DNA of 64,000 bases. Origin: Theristus sp. LFF4_11 (lineage: Eukaryota; Nematoda; Chromadorea; Monhysterida; Xyalidae). Both the position numbers and the translations under genes were made by a program. Where the stretch lies: positions 124,001-188,000 of the forward strand of contig JASANC010003119.1 in assembly GCA_030248135.1 (NCBI GenBank), read 5' to 3'. The notes under the pieces are model-generated. The model worked only from the letters and a program-made list of their open reading frames with translations, ran no database searches and had not been told where the DNA came from. Positions within the stretch are counted from its first letter, which is position 1; the number at the start of each line of letters is the position of its first letter. Positions 34,074 through 46,598 of the stretch are shown piece by piece.

Positions 34074-36713
34074 ATGACGTTTTTCCATTTCGTCAATTGT
34101 CTTGCTCTGTCATACGCGCCTTACTTCATCGCATACAAATATTCCGGATTGTAAGTTTTGTTTTCCTTCCTTGCTGAGCATTTTTTAAAAATTCAGTTTG
34201 TGATTGTGGATGCAGTCTGTTGTCTGTATACTCTGTAACACATGCAACTCAGTACCGAAGGCGAAAGCAAATTTTCGAGGGGGTGCCGAATTTTTTTTTC
34301 AGTGGGGGTGGGCGGTGCGGGTGTCGTCTATCATGGTATGGTGGCACCCCCGGGTGCCATGGGGTGCATGCACCATTGTAAAAAAATTCTGAGAAGTAAC
34401 CCTTTACCCATATGTTTTTTTTTCAGTTAAATTTTGAAGGAAAAACGCTAATATTTGCTACAAAATCTTTGAAATTACAATGAAGAATGTCAAGTTGTCA
34501 ACTTGTCACATATTCAGCTCAGCTTGGGGGTGTCAAGCAAATCTTGAGGGTGGTGGTTGGTACAGTGTCAGGTTTTAGGGGGTGGGTATCGCATGAGTCA
34601 ACCCCCCCCCACGTCTTCAGTATTGTTGTACTGACCCAACTGGCTGATTGGTTGATGCATGCATTCTGTGTATGAATTGCCGCGGAGGCAAAGTTTGGTT
34701 TGCATAGAACATGCATCGATCATATGACCACCAACCTGTCAGCGAGTTGGATATGCTATAGAGTTAGACTGTAGAGAAAATTTGTTTACGACACACTTGT
34801 TGTTCGTTGGCGGCAAGCGCAAGACTGGTTTGCCTTGTGTCCGTGTGCCGTTTCACTTGCGGTCGCCGCGTCAGTGGCTTTTTGTTCATCTTCAATCAGA
34901 TCCGAGTACAGCAACGTGTGGAAATGCGCGCAAGCGAGCCTCGCCTATTTGGTGACGCAGCTGTGCAAGTTGCTGCTGCTGGCGACGTTCTTCCCAGCGA
35001 GCGAACTCGAGGGGCAACAGCTTGACGTTGTCTCGGTCGGTGTGTGCATCATTCTGTGATTACTCTTCAGTGGTCATCAGTTTTGATTAATAACTAACAG
35101 CGACGACGTTTATGTCGCGGCGGTGTTTCCGAACAACCAAATCAGTGGAGACTTGGCACTCAGTCATGTAAAAGCTCGGTCAATTAAGAACTTTGACAAC
35201 AAGCGAAATCCATAATTTGAACTTCTGCACCACGCTAGCGTGAACCTTCCTTTTCAGACACTTAGAACTTTTAAAACTAAACTAAGTAACCACAGGGTAA
35301 ACAAAGCACTGAATAGTTATCATCTTTTATTTTGGTTCCTGGACTCGATGCGCGCGGATATAGGTGAACAGTTTCATGCATGACGCAGGAATTCAAAATT
35401 GGTAAAGTGATCCGAGTCCCCCAGACAGGGCCGGGTCACCGAGGCTGTTTTGAATTGCCACACAAAGATTGTTACTGGTTTCCATTCACCGTGTGCAAAT
35501 GCATCGGTCGAAGAGAACACAAAAAAAACGTTAAAAATAGGTAAACTGAAAGTTTGGTTAGCTGTGCACGAGAAGCACATGTTTCGAGTAGATGATGTCC
35601 TTTCGGTTGGCGACGTTCATAAACAACGGACTGTAATATCTTTTATTTTGGTCCCGCGTCTCAATGCGCGCATAGGTGGGTAAGCAGTCTCATGCACGAC
35701 GCGGGACTTCAAAATTGGCAAAAGGATCCGAGTCCCCTAAACAAGGCCGGGTCACTTATGCCATTCTGAATAGATAAAGATTGAAACTAGTTTCCTTTCA
35801 TGTCCACAACCGCATTGAGTCGCAAGTCTGAAAGAAAAGATAATACACATTGACAGGAGTTCATGAAGTGCACCGTGGACGTGGCCGACCTGGCAGCGTT
35901 GTACTTGATCATCACGTACAACTGGGCTGGCAAAGGTGCCGTCCGCTTCGTTTCGGCCGGCCTCGGCTGGGCGGCTGCTGACAGTCTCGCCACGAGACTC
36001 GTGCCATTCTGGGTCGGCGCGAGGGGCGTCGGCTTCGACTGGAAGTTCACGCAAATGGCACTCGAATCAAATCTTGATCTGGTTTGTGATTGATGTTGCT
36101 GTTTGGTATTAGCGCAAGGTGCAATAGACATGCGTCGTAAGTTGTTTCTCGAACTTTAGACGCGCAGCACAATAGTTCTGCACCACCACTTTGTTTTCGG
36201 AATCACTGTGCATTTTGAATTTTAATTTTGTTCTGCAGCTGCATTTCATCTCGGTTGCTGGTCTGGTGTGGCTGTGGAGCAGATTCGATCTGGCACGCGA
36301 GATGCGCCAAGCCACCGGCGCGCTGCTCTTGTACACAATATTCCGCAGCTTCATTTATGCGTGAGTTCAGTGCAGCTGTCTCAAGATTCGCTTTTTTCCA
36401 GACATATACAGTCGAGCTGAACAGCATATAAAATACAGTTGATTGGCTGGTTTTGAATTGGACTCACTGAGTGGTTCTAACTAGCTCGATGCAGCCAAAC
36501 AGCGTGCAGGATTCAAGTGTCCACAGTAATGCGCATTCACAAGTTTCCATGGTATCCTGTGCTTTGTGTTGTTTCAGTCTGCTTGTTGGTTTGGTTGGTC
36601 TCCATTCGTGGACACTGCTGTTTGTGAAGGCAGTACTGTCGGTGACGGTCACAATGAGCGCCGTCATCATTTACGCCAGCTTACAACAGCGCTTTGATCA
36701 GCACCACCGCTGA
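34074..36713 (+). CDS. TMEM147: TMEM147, ER translocon (BOS complex) membrane protein
   Basis: Multi-span ER protein that, with Nicalin and NOMO, forms the BOS complex of the multipass translocon. Five exons join in phase: 34074-34150, 34900-35035, 35857-36081, 36239-36360 and 36578-36713, giving 231 aa against 224 in human. Family blocks are [84 protein letters not shown] (the most conserved block) and a C-terminal span followed by the tail [10 protein letters not shown]. About seven membrane spans. All splice sites are GT-AG. Introns 1 and 2 are long because they carry transposon copies (34250-34625 and two copies of the CGCATTGAGTC family). Confidence 0.96.
34250..34625. mobile_element. 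G/C-homopolymer transposon, copy 3 (short, decayed)
   Basis: Begins CAGTACCGAAGGCGAAAGC and ends CGTCTTCAGTATTG, a mutated form of the standard right end. The body is as in copy 1 but with shorter G and C runs. No exact target duplication is seen. It lies in TMEM147 intron 1. Confidence 0.8.
34640..34770. repeat. Decayed CTGATTGG/CACGTGAT-type inverted repeat
   Basis: From CAACTGGCTGATTGGTTGATGCATGCATTCTGTG to a right half CATGCATCGATCATATGACCACCAACC, then CTATAGAGTTAGACTGTAGAG. This is a degraded copy of the CAGTCGAACTC element family. Confidence 0.6.
35340..35830. repeat. Two tandem copies of the CGCATTGAGTC-family element
   Basis: Copy at 35650-35830 runs from GGTCCCGCGTCTCAATGCGCG to CCGCATTGAGTCGCAAG. 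A diverged copy begins near 35340 (GGACTCGATGCGCGCGG). Shared internal text includes TTCAAAATTGG and GATCCGAGTCCCC. Both lie in TMEM147 intron 2 and are inverted relative to 54034-54213. Confidence 0.75.
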
Positions 36714-37597
36714 ACACAACAACACACCAAATCATGATTCAGTCATTCGCTTGTACGCAACACAATTCAATCTCCAAATCAACCGTTTTGTTTGGTTTTC
36801 GAACTCAACCGACAGCAGTTTTGGTTTTCGATTACACAACAAATTTTGCTCTGTTTTCGCAGTTGTAATTGTGATTTCTAGTCTAAAGCGGCATTCATGA
36901 AGCAGTATTTAGTGACGCGTAGAAGGAATCAGCGAGTGGGTAAAAATAATTTAACCAGATGGCATAACATTCCTTCGTCCGACATTGCAATTTCATTAAG
37001 CATGTTTTTTGTAAATGTAAAATCCATTTAGAATTCAAAATTTTTGAATGGACTTTCAATGCCACTTCTCACATTGTTTAATTTATCAGTCTGTGATCAG
37101 CTGCCTCATTCCCCCTGATAAAGACAGTTGGTTCATGTGCCTGACATTTCACACATATCCCGTGATGTGATTAGGGTTGGCATAGGAAAAAGCATTTTTT
37201 CGTTTTAAAATTGGTTTAGTTTTTTTACATTTGCAACAAAACATGCGTAATAAATTTGTGATGTGGAATGAAGGAATGTTATGCCTTCTGGTTACATTAT
37301 TTTTACGCTCAATACTACTGTAGGTGTGTCAATAGCTGGTCACGGCTTCATGAACATCGCTTGATTCATTTTACGTCTCATGATTTCCACTGTGATCAGT
37401 GGTCGAAAAAAATAAACGTGCGTGACAAGATTCGTTGCTTGCGGTCGTGCTGGAATGAATGCTGTGAACGTTCGGTGTCATACTGCACATTGATGTTTAT
37501 TTCCTGTCAAAACTGTCCTTTCTATCCAGTGATAGTTTCAGAAGACGATGCACAGCTGCTAATCACTGCTGCAGAGCATGTCAACTGGCAAAACATT
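36714..37597. other. Gap between TMEM147 and exportin-7
   Basis: AT-rich. Holds a pair of about 40-bp inverted repeats (36930-36978 and 37264-37312, sharing GGCATAACATTCCTTC) and a single TAGGGTTGGCATAGG end of a hAT-like element at 37172. Probably TMEM147 3' UTR plus exportin-7 promoter. Confidence 0.55.
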
Positions 37598-40500
37598 ATG
37601 ACCAATGTTGTAGTAACGAATGGCAATGACCAAGTGGTCAGTCGGTTTCGGTTCTTTTTGAATTTGACGTTTCTAGCCGGCAGTCGGTGCACGTCTGTGG
37701 ACCTGTGACGTCTGCTCAGCACTGGTTCCGGTTCGATGGCAGCGAAATCACAAAACAGCCGCAATCCTCGGGGAGCCGCAATGCTTGTCTCATCTCGCAT
37801 GGGATTGTTGTCTGTCTCGGTGTCGCTCAACCGCCACAGACAATAGTTTCATAGGGCCCCCCTCAGCCGTACCAGTGTAGTGCCGCCCGTTTCAGGACCA
37901 AATCGACGCGTTGTGCCGTCGTCTGTACGAGTCGACCAGCGCCGCCGAGCGAAGCACGGCCGAACGGACACTCGCTGAGTTCGCGTCGAGCTCGCAATGT
38001 TTGCAGAAGTGCATGCTGCTGCTGGACGCGCAGAAGGTCGGCTGCTTTGGTCTTGTTCGCGCGCCGGTTCCGAAAACCGTCTTTTTTGTTCTTTCTAGCT
38101 GGTCTTTCTTTTCTTTTATTTCTTTTTTCTTTAGTCTATAGTCAAAAGCTAGCACAGTAGGTTTCTTTAAACCAGTCCGCTTAAAAGTACAGTCAGCTTT
38201 TGGCAGAATACAGAGATTTTGAATTTCAAAAAAATGAATGAACCGAAATCGGCTGTGGTCGGGGAAGCACACGCCTCCAATTGAGGTGAATGGTGTCCGT
38301 TTCGAACCCGGTGTCCAGTTCTTTCGTCTTTTGCGGGCGGTTCCGTATTTTGTTGAAAAAATGACAGGTTTAAAGAAACATAATGTACAGTGGTACAGCA
38401 CTACTACTACAACCACACCACCGTTACTGATGGTCTTTGCGCTTTCACTAGTCTTCAGTCGACAGGTTCACTTCCCTGGGCACACATCACTGATGAGACG
38501 ACGAAACCACACTTCTTCCAATTTGATGTGCTCCACGCCGAAATGCCAACACAAACCTGCATATGACCTGGTTATTTACCACAAACGCAATGTGTTTTTG
38601 TCTGCTTTTCAGTCGTCCTACTCACAATTGTTTGCTAGCAACACGTTGATCAAGTTGATATCAAAGCCGTCGCCTGTGGTGACACTCTACGAGAGGATTG
38701 AACTGCGTTAGTGCTGAATACTCATGATGGTTGTCCGTATTTCTCACGGCAACGCCACAGCATTTAAGCATAATATTCACCATCAAGTTTCCATTGCAGG
38801 AACGTATCTATTGAACTACTTCTTCAATCGTCCCCAACCGCCGCAATTCGTTTTGTCGTCACTTCTTCAAGTCTGTTCCCACTTGTTTTTCTGAATTGTT
38901 GGGCACCGTTCATTTTGAAGCTCATCAATTGTCTAAATTTCCCATTTGTGTTCAATTCGCTCATTCAGTTATTCTCGCGGCTGACCAAACTTGGCTGGTT
39001 CGATGTGCACAAAGATGAGACGCTGTTCCAGCAGCCCGTCGAGGAAGCGCTCAAACTCGCACAGCAGGTGACGCCCGCTGGTCGTTTTTGCAAGCGCATT
39101 TGCTGATTTTGTGTTTCGCTCAGTGAACGTGGCAACAGATCACAGTTGCAACACCAACAGTCGCTTGTTTGTTTTGTGTGCAGGGCTCAATCGAGCTGTG
39201 CAGCATTGCGGTGCAGCTGCTCAGTCAAATCGTCTCGGAATTCAATCAAGTTTGTGTTTTACCGGTTTTTTTTTCAACTTCTCGGTCACTTCCAAACGTG
39301 TCCTTTCCAGTGCCAAGGGTTCAATTCAATCAGCCGTCACCGCAAAGTGGCCGCATCATTTCGCGACAACTATCTCTTTGACATCTTTCAAATGGTCATT
39401 GCGATGCTTCAGACCGCCAATGATAACATTAAAACGATTCAGGATCAAACTCAAGTGGGTTTTTACTATCCATTATTCCATGATGAGTTTCGTCTGATGA
39501 AATTGCGTTTTTGTACAGCTGTCACTAGTGAACCAACTATTGGGCTTGGCGTTGGCGTGCTTGACGTTCGACTTCATTGGTTCAGTCATAGACGACACAA
39601 CTGACGAGACAACCACGGTGCAAGTGCCAACAACCTGGCGGATTGGTCTGTGCTCTTTTTGACATTTTGTTTTACCTGTGTTTCCGTTATTTTTCTGAGT
39701 CGCCATTGTGTTGCGTTGCAGCCTTCTCGGACGTCAGCGTCATCAAGCTGTTCTTTTCACTTTACCTCTCACTGCCAGTCGAGTTGGCGCCGAAGGTTGT
39801 TCTTTCTTTTTAATGTCGTCTTTTCACTTTTTTTCGATTTTACTTTTTTCATGATCTGTATTTCACACGTGAATATTTTCATGAAGATCACACAAAACGT
39901 TTGCAAGCATTCTGTATCGCGATTGACATTGGCGCAGGTGTTTTCTTGTCTCGTCCAATTGGCGTCCGTTCGACGGACAATATTCAACAATGAGGAACGC
40001 CAAAACTATCTGAACGCGCTTGTCTCCGGAACGAAGCAAGTCTTCGAAAATCCGCAGGTCTAAGTGAATTCGTGGTTGCTTCTTGTGCTCATTGCCTGAC
40101 ACTTGACGCCAATTAAGATGCCTTGTGGAGTGAATCGTGAATAGTGAAGCGAACACAGTCACCATGCTGCAACGCACCATGTTGACGCCTGCAGGAAGCA
40201 GTCAATTTGCAAGCAGTGTTTCGCCTGGTCAGCGTAGGTTTCGTTTGTCGTCTTGCAGCATTTATCCGACCAAGCGACCTACCACGAGTTCTGTCGGTTG
40301 ATCGCCCGTCTCAAGGCCAACTACCAACTGACCGAGCTGATACACACGGACGAGTACGCGAAGGTGATCGCGCTGCTCGCAGAGTTCACAATGACCAGTC
40401 TGCAGGTGCGCCTTCTGTGTGTTTGCTTGATGCTCGGGGCATTCATGAAGCACTTTTCAATGACTGCGTAGCTATGTTTTAACAGAGTTACGCGTCACCA

Positions 40501-43500
40501 AATACTGCTTCATGAATGCCGCTTGAATGACACAGTGCAGCATGTGCTCCTTGTGCCGTTCTGTCCTTTGCATCTGGTTGCTGCAGCCTGCACCTGATTG
40601 GACCAATCAGTGCGACAATTCAAGGGCAGCGTGTCGGCTGACTTCCCACGGTTTAACGAATGTCCTTCCCATGTTCAACTATTATCAGTTTTTTTAGTTC
40701 TGCAACTCAATGAGTTTGCAGACGGAGAAAGTGGTTACCAATTTTGAATTCCCCGCGTCATGCATGCAACTGTTTGTTTACCTACAGTCGAACTCTAAAT
40801 TATAGGAATCAGCTGATTGGTTGGTGGTGACATCCACAGCAACGCGCCTGCACAGAAAACGTGCATCACGTGACCAATCAGTTGATTCCCTATAATTTAG
40901 AGTTCGACTGTATATATGTACCCATTGAGTCTCGGAGCCAAAATAATTCTCGTTTTGCTTTACTCAGATGCACCAGTTTGCTGCAAACAGCGTGCATTAT
41001 CTGCTGTCCTTCTGGCAACGTCTCGTCTCGAGCATGCCCTACGTGAAGGCCGGTGAGCCTCATCAGTTGGAGCAGTACGCACCGTTGGTCGCAAAGGCTT
41101 ACATCGAGTCACGCTATACCCTCGTCGAGACCGTTGTTCGGTTTGTTCGCACCTTGGCCGATTTTTATATTCAATACAGTCCTAGTCTGAACGCAGTGCA
41201 CCCCGTTTTATAACACAGATGCACTGTAGAAACACACACGCACACAACATCACAGCAGCGCCGCGTGTCAGCGTGTGTTTGTGCGTGCGTGCTTGTTTGA
41301 TTGTTCACGACGCAGCATTTACATTTACTGTGTTTACGGCGGAGTGCACTGTCTTAAGACTATACTTCACAATGTGCAGGATTTATTTCACTGTCATTTT
41401 GACAAGCACCCGTCAGAGAGAACGTCGACAACCCGCTGGACGACCACTCGTCGCTGTCGCAGCAGATGGAGCAGCTGGCCGTGATCTGTCGCTGTGAGTA
41501 CGAGAAGACGGCCAGGCTGCTGCTGCAGCTGTTCGATCGCGTCGCCGGCGAATACCAGCAGGCGCTCAACAGCAACGCCACGAACAGCAACAACAACAGC
41601 GGCAGTGGCGCTGCGAGCAGCTGGCAGCTACTCTGTGAAGGTTGGTGGTGTTTGCGAGTGTGTAAAGGGTGACGCAATGCAATCACTGCTGCCCCAACTG
41701 GCCGCACCGTGATTCTCGGCACAGGCCGTCTGACGTGGCTGACGTTCATCATCGGCGCAGCAGTCGGCGGTCGTGTGGCGTTCAGTACCTCCGAAGAGCA
41801 CGATCTCATTGACGGCGACTTGATTTGTCGGTACGTTCAGGCAAACCGCTTTTTGCTTGAAATTTTTGAAACTTCGTGGTCAAAAATCAACATTCTTCGA
41901 TTTATTGATAGAATGTAAAATTATATTTTTGAAAAAAACGGTGCAGTGAACTGTGTCTCCAACCACCCTGTTAGTCGTTTCATTGATTCGCCACTTTCAC
42001 GCAGAGTGCTCGAACTGATGCGTCTAACCGATTCGCGGCTGACGCAGTCGCAGAATGAGAAACTCGAGTTCGCCTATCTGTGGCATTTGGAGCAGTTCCG
42101 CAAGATCTACATCAGTGATCAGGTGCAGAAAACGTCCAAGGTGCGCAGAATGATTCGTTCACACAAGAGACGGACCAGTGTTTTTGAAAAAAGTGTTGCT
42201 TGAACCGATTCGCTGCAGGTCTATGAGCGGCTGTCCAGCAACCTTGGGCTGAACGACGAATCCGCCGTGCTCGCTGTGTTTGTCCGTAAAATGTTGGCGG
42301 CAAACTAATTTTTTTCAAACTCATCCATCATTTTCCAAGTTGTTTTTTTTGTTGATTTGATGGCAAACATGGCCAATGTGCCCATTGCAGCATCACTAAT
42401 CTGAAGTACTGGTCGTCGAGGCAACGTCTGATTGGTGAGACGCTGACCCTGTTGAATGACCTGTCCATCGGCTATACGTCCGTGCGAAAACTCGTGCCTC
42501 TGCCGGAGATACAGTTCCTCATGAACAGTCACACGGTTGGTGTGCGGTTGCGCTTCGCCTGAACGTGTTGATCTGGTCAATCTGGTTGAGCGGATCCGCT
42601 TGTAACCGGAGTAGTACGATCTTGTTGCAATAGCACCATGCATCATCTTTGTTTTTCAGTCTGAGCACTTTTCACTGTTGGGCACCTCAGTCGACGTCGG
42701 CGTCATGAAGACGCGCACCACATTCTACACGGCGCTCACCAGGCTGCTTTGTATTGATCTCGGCGACGACGACACCCTGTTCGACACGTTCATGCAATCG
42801 CTCACTGGTAACACACGGCTTCGTGCCAATTGTGATCACAATGATTGGTAAAATGGAAACTGTCTTGTGAAGAAACGAAAGCCTTTACAGTGACGCTGAA
42901 CGACTTGACAAGGGCGTTTTCGCTCAACAGGGTCACCGTGGCACAGCAGGGTGAAGTGAAAGTGAGTGTTGTAAAGTCGTTCTGTGAGAATGAGTCTCAG
43001 CAGAAATACTTTGAATGTGTTTCTTCGAATGATTGATGTTAGTCGCATTCGCATTTTTCTTGCAGCGTGCTCTAATCGGCTTGTGTCGCGACGTGCGTGG
43101 CGTGGCGCATGCGTGCAATACCAAAATGGCATATTCACTGTTGTTTGACTGGCTGTGAGTTCGCTCATGTGCAACTAACTTTCAAACCTATAAATACCGT
43201 AAAGTTGATAGAGTCCCCCCCCGGGGGGTCACACGGCGGGAAACCAAAAAATTCAAATGTTTGACTGGTGAAATCCAACCCGTTATAAAGCCCGGAATTC
43301 CTAATCTCGTTTATGAGGCCTTCTCCCTCTTATGTGTCACACTAACTTTTTTCAGAAATTTTTGATTTTCAAATTTATATAAGGAGACCTTATATGCAAG
43401 ACTTTACGGTAACCGAACCGCAACATTTGACTACACCCGGCCCGAGTCCCGACCGTAATCTGAGCGTCCTGCGTTACACGAACTGCTGATTGGTTGTTGC

Positions 43501-45981
43501 ATTTGAATATTACACACTGATTGGTCGCATTATGACTGTTGTCGACGTACAGCGTGCCACAATGCAGCGATGCTTTCAGTTACCCGAACTGTTTCAACGT
43601 GCTGCACTGTGCGATGGAAGTGTGGTACGCGGACGCCGATGTGACGAGTGCACTGCTCAAGTTGCTCTGTGAACTGTCGCAGAACCGCTCGCAACGACTG
43701 CAGTTTGATGTGTCGTCGCCAAATGCAATACTCCTGTTCAAAGAGGCCAGCAAACTCATTTGCACATACGGTATGCGCTGAGCCCGCATCGTGAAAGATT
43801 GCTTTTCAAGCTCACTGTTGAATCGGGTTTTCTGAACTTGCCAGTAACTTCGCTGCCGATCACACTACACACACACACAATCGTGCCGAGACGAAATGCA
43901 GCTGTTTGCGCGCATTGTTGCGCTGCAGTGTTGCATTGCTGTTGCACGCACGTTTGCAGGGTCGCACATGCTGACGGTCGCGAACGAGGTGCCCAAGGAG
44001 CAGACGTATCGGCTGCTGCTCAAGGGCGTCTCGACGTGCTTCGGCGTACTGAAGGCCGCCTTCTCCGGTGCGTACGTCAACTTTGGCGTGTTCCGTCTGT
44101 ATGGTGACGCGTCGTTGGATGAGGCGATGCAGATGTTCGTCAAACTGCTGTTCGTGATTCCGCAGGGCGACATTCTCGTGAGTGTGCACATTGTGCATCA
44201 ACGTTTTGGTTGGTTGTCCGCTTCTCTCCGATCGATGTGGCTGTCTGCTATACTGTAGTTTGCGACCATGTTTGTTCTCCGTTTATTCGCTCAATCGTTT
44301 TTTGGTGTCACGTTCGAATCACCAGTGATGAATGCGGACCAACACCACCAGAATTTCATGATTTCCACCACGATTAAAAAAAAAACGAAATTTTATATCA
44401 TGAGTTTCATTGCAAGCAATAACAGGCACGGTATGAAATCCACCGATCGTTGCTTATATTTTCAGGCGTATTCCAAGCTCTGTCAGAACTACTACCAGTT
44501 GCTCGAGTGCGTTGCCACCGATCAAATAGCGTTCCTGTCGAACCTGGAGCCGAACATCTTTGCGTACATTCTCCAGACGCTGCACGACGGGCTCGCAGCG
44601 CTAGGTAAAACCAGGATGAAGATGAATGCATGCCGCGGTCGGCATCAGCTTTTCATGTTCACCTCAGCCGTTCCAAAGCTGCGTTCAGACCATTCCAGAC
44701 AATCTGAACGCGGCTTTGGACGGCGCCATTCATTTTGGTGGAAACAGCCAATGTTTTGGAAGATAATCTTGAGTTGTGCACACTGCAACAGTAGCACACA
44801 GCAACCACCTGCTGATCATCATTGCATGAACGCACAGACACCATGGTGTGCACTTGTTGCTGTTCAACATTGGACATCCTTGCGAGCTACTTGTACAAAC
44901 GTGTCAGTCGTGGCGGCAAACCGCGCGCGCACGCGGGACAGGCGCCGGAGGGAGACAATTGCCTCAGGACGTTGGAGCAACGACCGGAGATGTTGAAACA
45001 GGTTGCGTTGGTTGATGACGTGCAGTTTAGTCATTCAGTCTTTCAGTTTCGTCTGTCACTGAGCTAACACGTGCTCAGAAACCGGTCATACCGCATAACA
45101 AGAGTCACCAAAAGCAAACCACCAGCATCCAGAGGCAAACTGTAAAGCATGTACATTTTGGCATTTGAGCCTGACACGCTGATTGGCTGCATCGCGCTGG
45201 TTGTACCAGTAAGTGACAGCGACTCAAAGGTTTGGCTGCATACAGTATGCACTCGTAGCACAGCATCATACGAGTACCGCCCTCAAGCACTGACCACCAC
45301 GTGCACCGCACGCATTCACATTGTTGCGTTGCAGCTGCTGCACAGCATCGTGAACGTGCTCGTGTTCGACGAGTGCCGCTGTCAGTGGTCGATGTCGCGT
45401 CCGCTGCTGCCGTTGATCCTGTTGCAAGAGGACGAATTCCAGTCGCTGAAGACGCGCATCATCGGCGGGCGGCCGGCCGAGCGACAGGCGCCGGTGGAGC
45501 AGTGCTTCGCGGCACTCATGGACGGCGTCGAACGCAGCATCACCTCGAAGAACAGGGACAGGTGTGTGTGCCGCCGCTGTTGCTCGCGCTTTGTCTTTCG
45601 TAGCCGCTCCGCCCAACGCATCACGCCCCCATCGGTGCCAAACAGCCGATAGTACCAAACCAAACATCGGTGGTTTGCTCGAGCGAATGAATAAACACTG
45701 AGTCAAAGTCAGACCGTGGCCACGAGTAGGGGATTGCCTCTAAGCTCCGCTGTTCCGAATATTCACTGATTAGCCATGTCAACAATGTTTCAGCCCTGTA
45801 CTGCATGTTGTGTGTGTGTGTTTCGTGCGATGCGATTGATTGCTGATTGATTTGTTGCAGGTTCACACAGAACGTGTCCATCTTCCGTCGCGACATCACC
45901 GAGACGCTGAAATGCATTCCCCCGTCTGGCAGCACCCCTGGCCTCGTGTCCTCTGCGTCTGACGCGAACATGATGAGCTGA
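37598..45981 (+). CDS. XPO7: Exportin-7 nuclear transport receptor
   Basis: Importin-beta-superfamily receptor that carries cargo across the nuclear pore with RanGTP. The 26 modelled exons join in phase to 1115 aa (human about 1087). Exons: 37598-37636 (tentative), 37896-38036, 38613-38706, 38800-38870, 38969-39067, 39184-39249, 39311-39454, 39519-39645, 39722-39795, 39938-40057, 40259-40405, 40968-41140, 41417-41640, 41725-41830, 42005-42140, 42219-42292, 42391-42535, 42660-42807, 42891-42961, 43066-43154, 43580-43770, 43960-44177, 44466-44604, 44838-45001, 45335-45561, 45861-45981. HEAT-repeat blocks match along the whole length: [86 protein letters not shown] and final ANMMS. A Ser/Asn-rich insertion (NSNNNSGSG) lies around exon 13. 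The N-terminal exon was chosen by phase only. Confidence 0.96.
40436..40535. repeat. Short imperfect palindrome, GGCATTCATGAAGCA family
   Basis: In exportin-7 intron 11. GGCATTCATGAAGCACTTTT and the inverted partner ACTGCTTCATGAATGCC form arms. A related half-copy (GGCATTCATGAAGCAGTATT...GACGCGTA) lies at 36891-36922. Confidence 0.7.
40785..40910. mobile_element. Palindromic TA-flanked element, CAGTCGAACTC family
   Basis: A 126-bp near-perfect inverted repeat. The left end CAGTCGAACTCTAAATTATA and the right end TATAATTTAGAGTTCGACTG are exact complements, continuing inward to CTGATTGG/CCAATCAG. TA dinucleotides flank both sides. CAGT ends and TA flanks are typical of Tc1/mariner/pogo-derived MITEs. 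It lies in exportin-7 intron 11, directly after a partial CGCATTGAGTC-family element (about 40695-40770). Confidence 0.88.
44674..44725. repeat. Hairpin in exportin-7 intron 23
   Basis: CCAAAGCTGCGTTCAGA and TCTGAACGCGGCTTTGG are inverted arms around a loop of about 15 bp. It lies 100 bp downstream of exon 23. Confidence 0.8.
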
Positions 45982-46598
45982 TGATGGGCTGCTGATGCAG
46001 TGGTCGTCTGCTTGTCCGTCGGTCTCGCCAGCGTATGTAGTGTCTGTTCTCATATCACCAGCTTACACCTGTGTGTCATTGTTGATTATCCGTTGCACCC
46101 GACTCCAAAATGCTCTTGGTTTTTTGTTTGTTTGTTCAGTCATTCTTCATTGCCGGTTTGAGTTTGCGTTCATCGATTGGGTGTTCACGTTTACACGTTT
46201 ACTGTACCTTGCCAAAGTGTGATCAAGCCTGCTTTCTGCGATTATCGTGTGTTTTGTTGTTGTCAATCTCTGTCGCCGACAATGATTTGATAAGGTTCTG
46301 TTGTGTTTTGCTTGTTTGGGTCTGTGAAATTGTGCAGTCAACGTCATTCTTGTTTGTTGGTTGGATTGCGCTATACTCTTCTTGTTCTGCGTCGTTTTCT
46401 TGCAATGTTTATGAGTTTTTAGTGTTCATTGATGTTTGATTGAATAAAACGTTTGCAGCTCGCGTTTTCAAAGTTTATATTCGAATATTGTTGTCACGCA
46501 TGCAATACCGGATGAACTGAGCTTTTTCAAAATTTGTCTGAAGCTACTGTCACTGAAAAACATTCAAGTTCTAGCCTAGCGCCTATTCTTTGTTCATC
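45982..46598. other. Exportin-7 3' region and APIP promoter
   Basis: About 600 bp between two genes on the same strand. AATAAA at 46442 is a candidate polyadenylation signal for exportin-7. The following 150 bp up to the APIP ATG would contain its promoter. Confidence 0.55.

Noticed and set aside
23430..34620. Many proline- or glycine-rich open frames
   Set aside because: They are translations of G and C homopolymers in transposons, appear on both strands and have no family match.
37522..37830. Minus-strand frame before exportin-7 as a separate gene
   Set aside because: No splice partners or domain; it overlaps the tentative exportin-7 first exon and promoter region.
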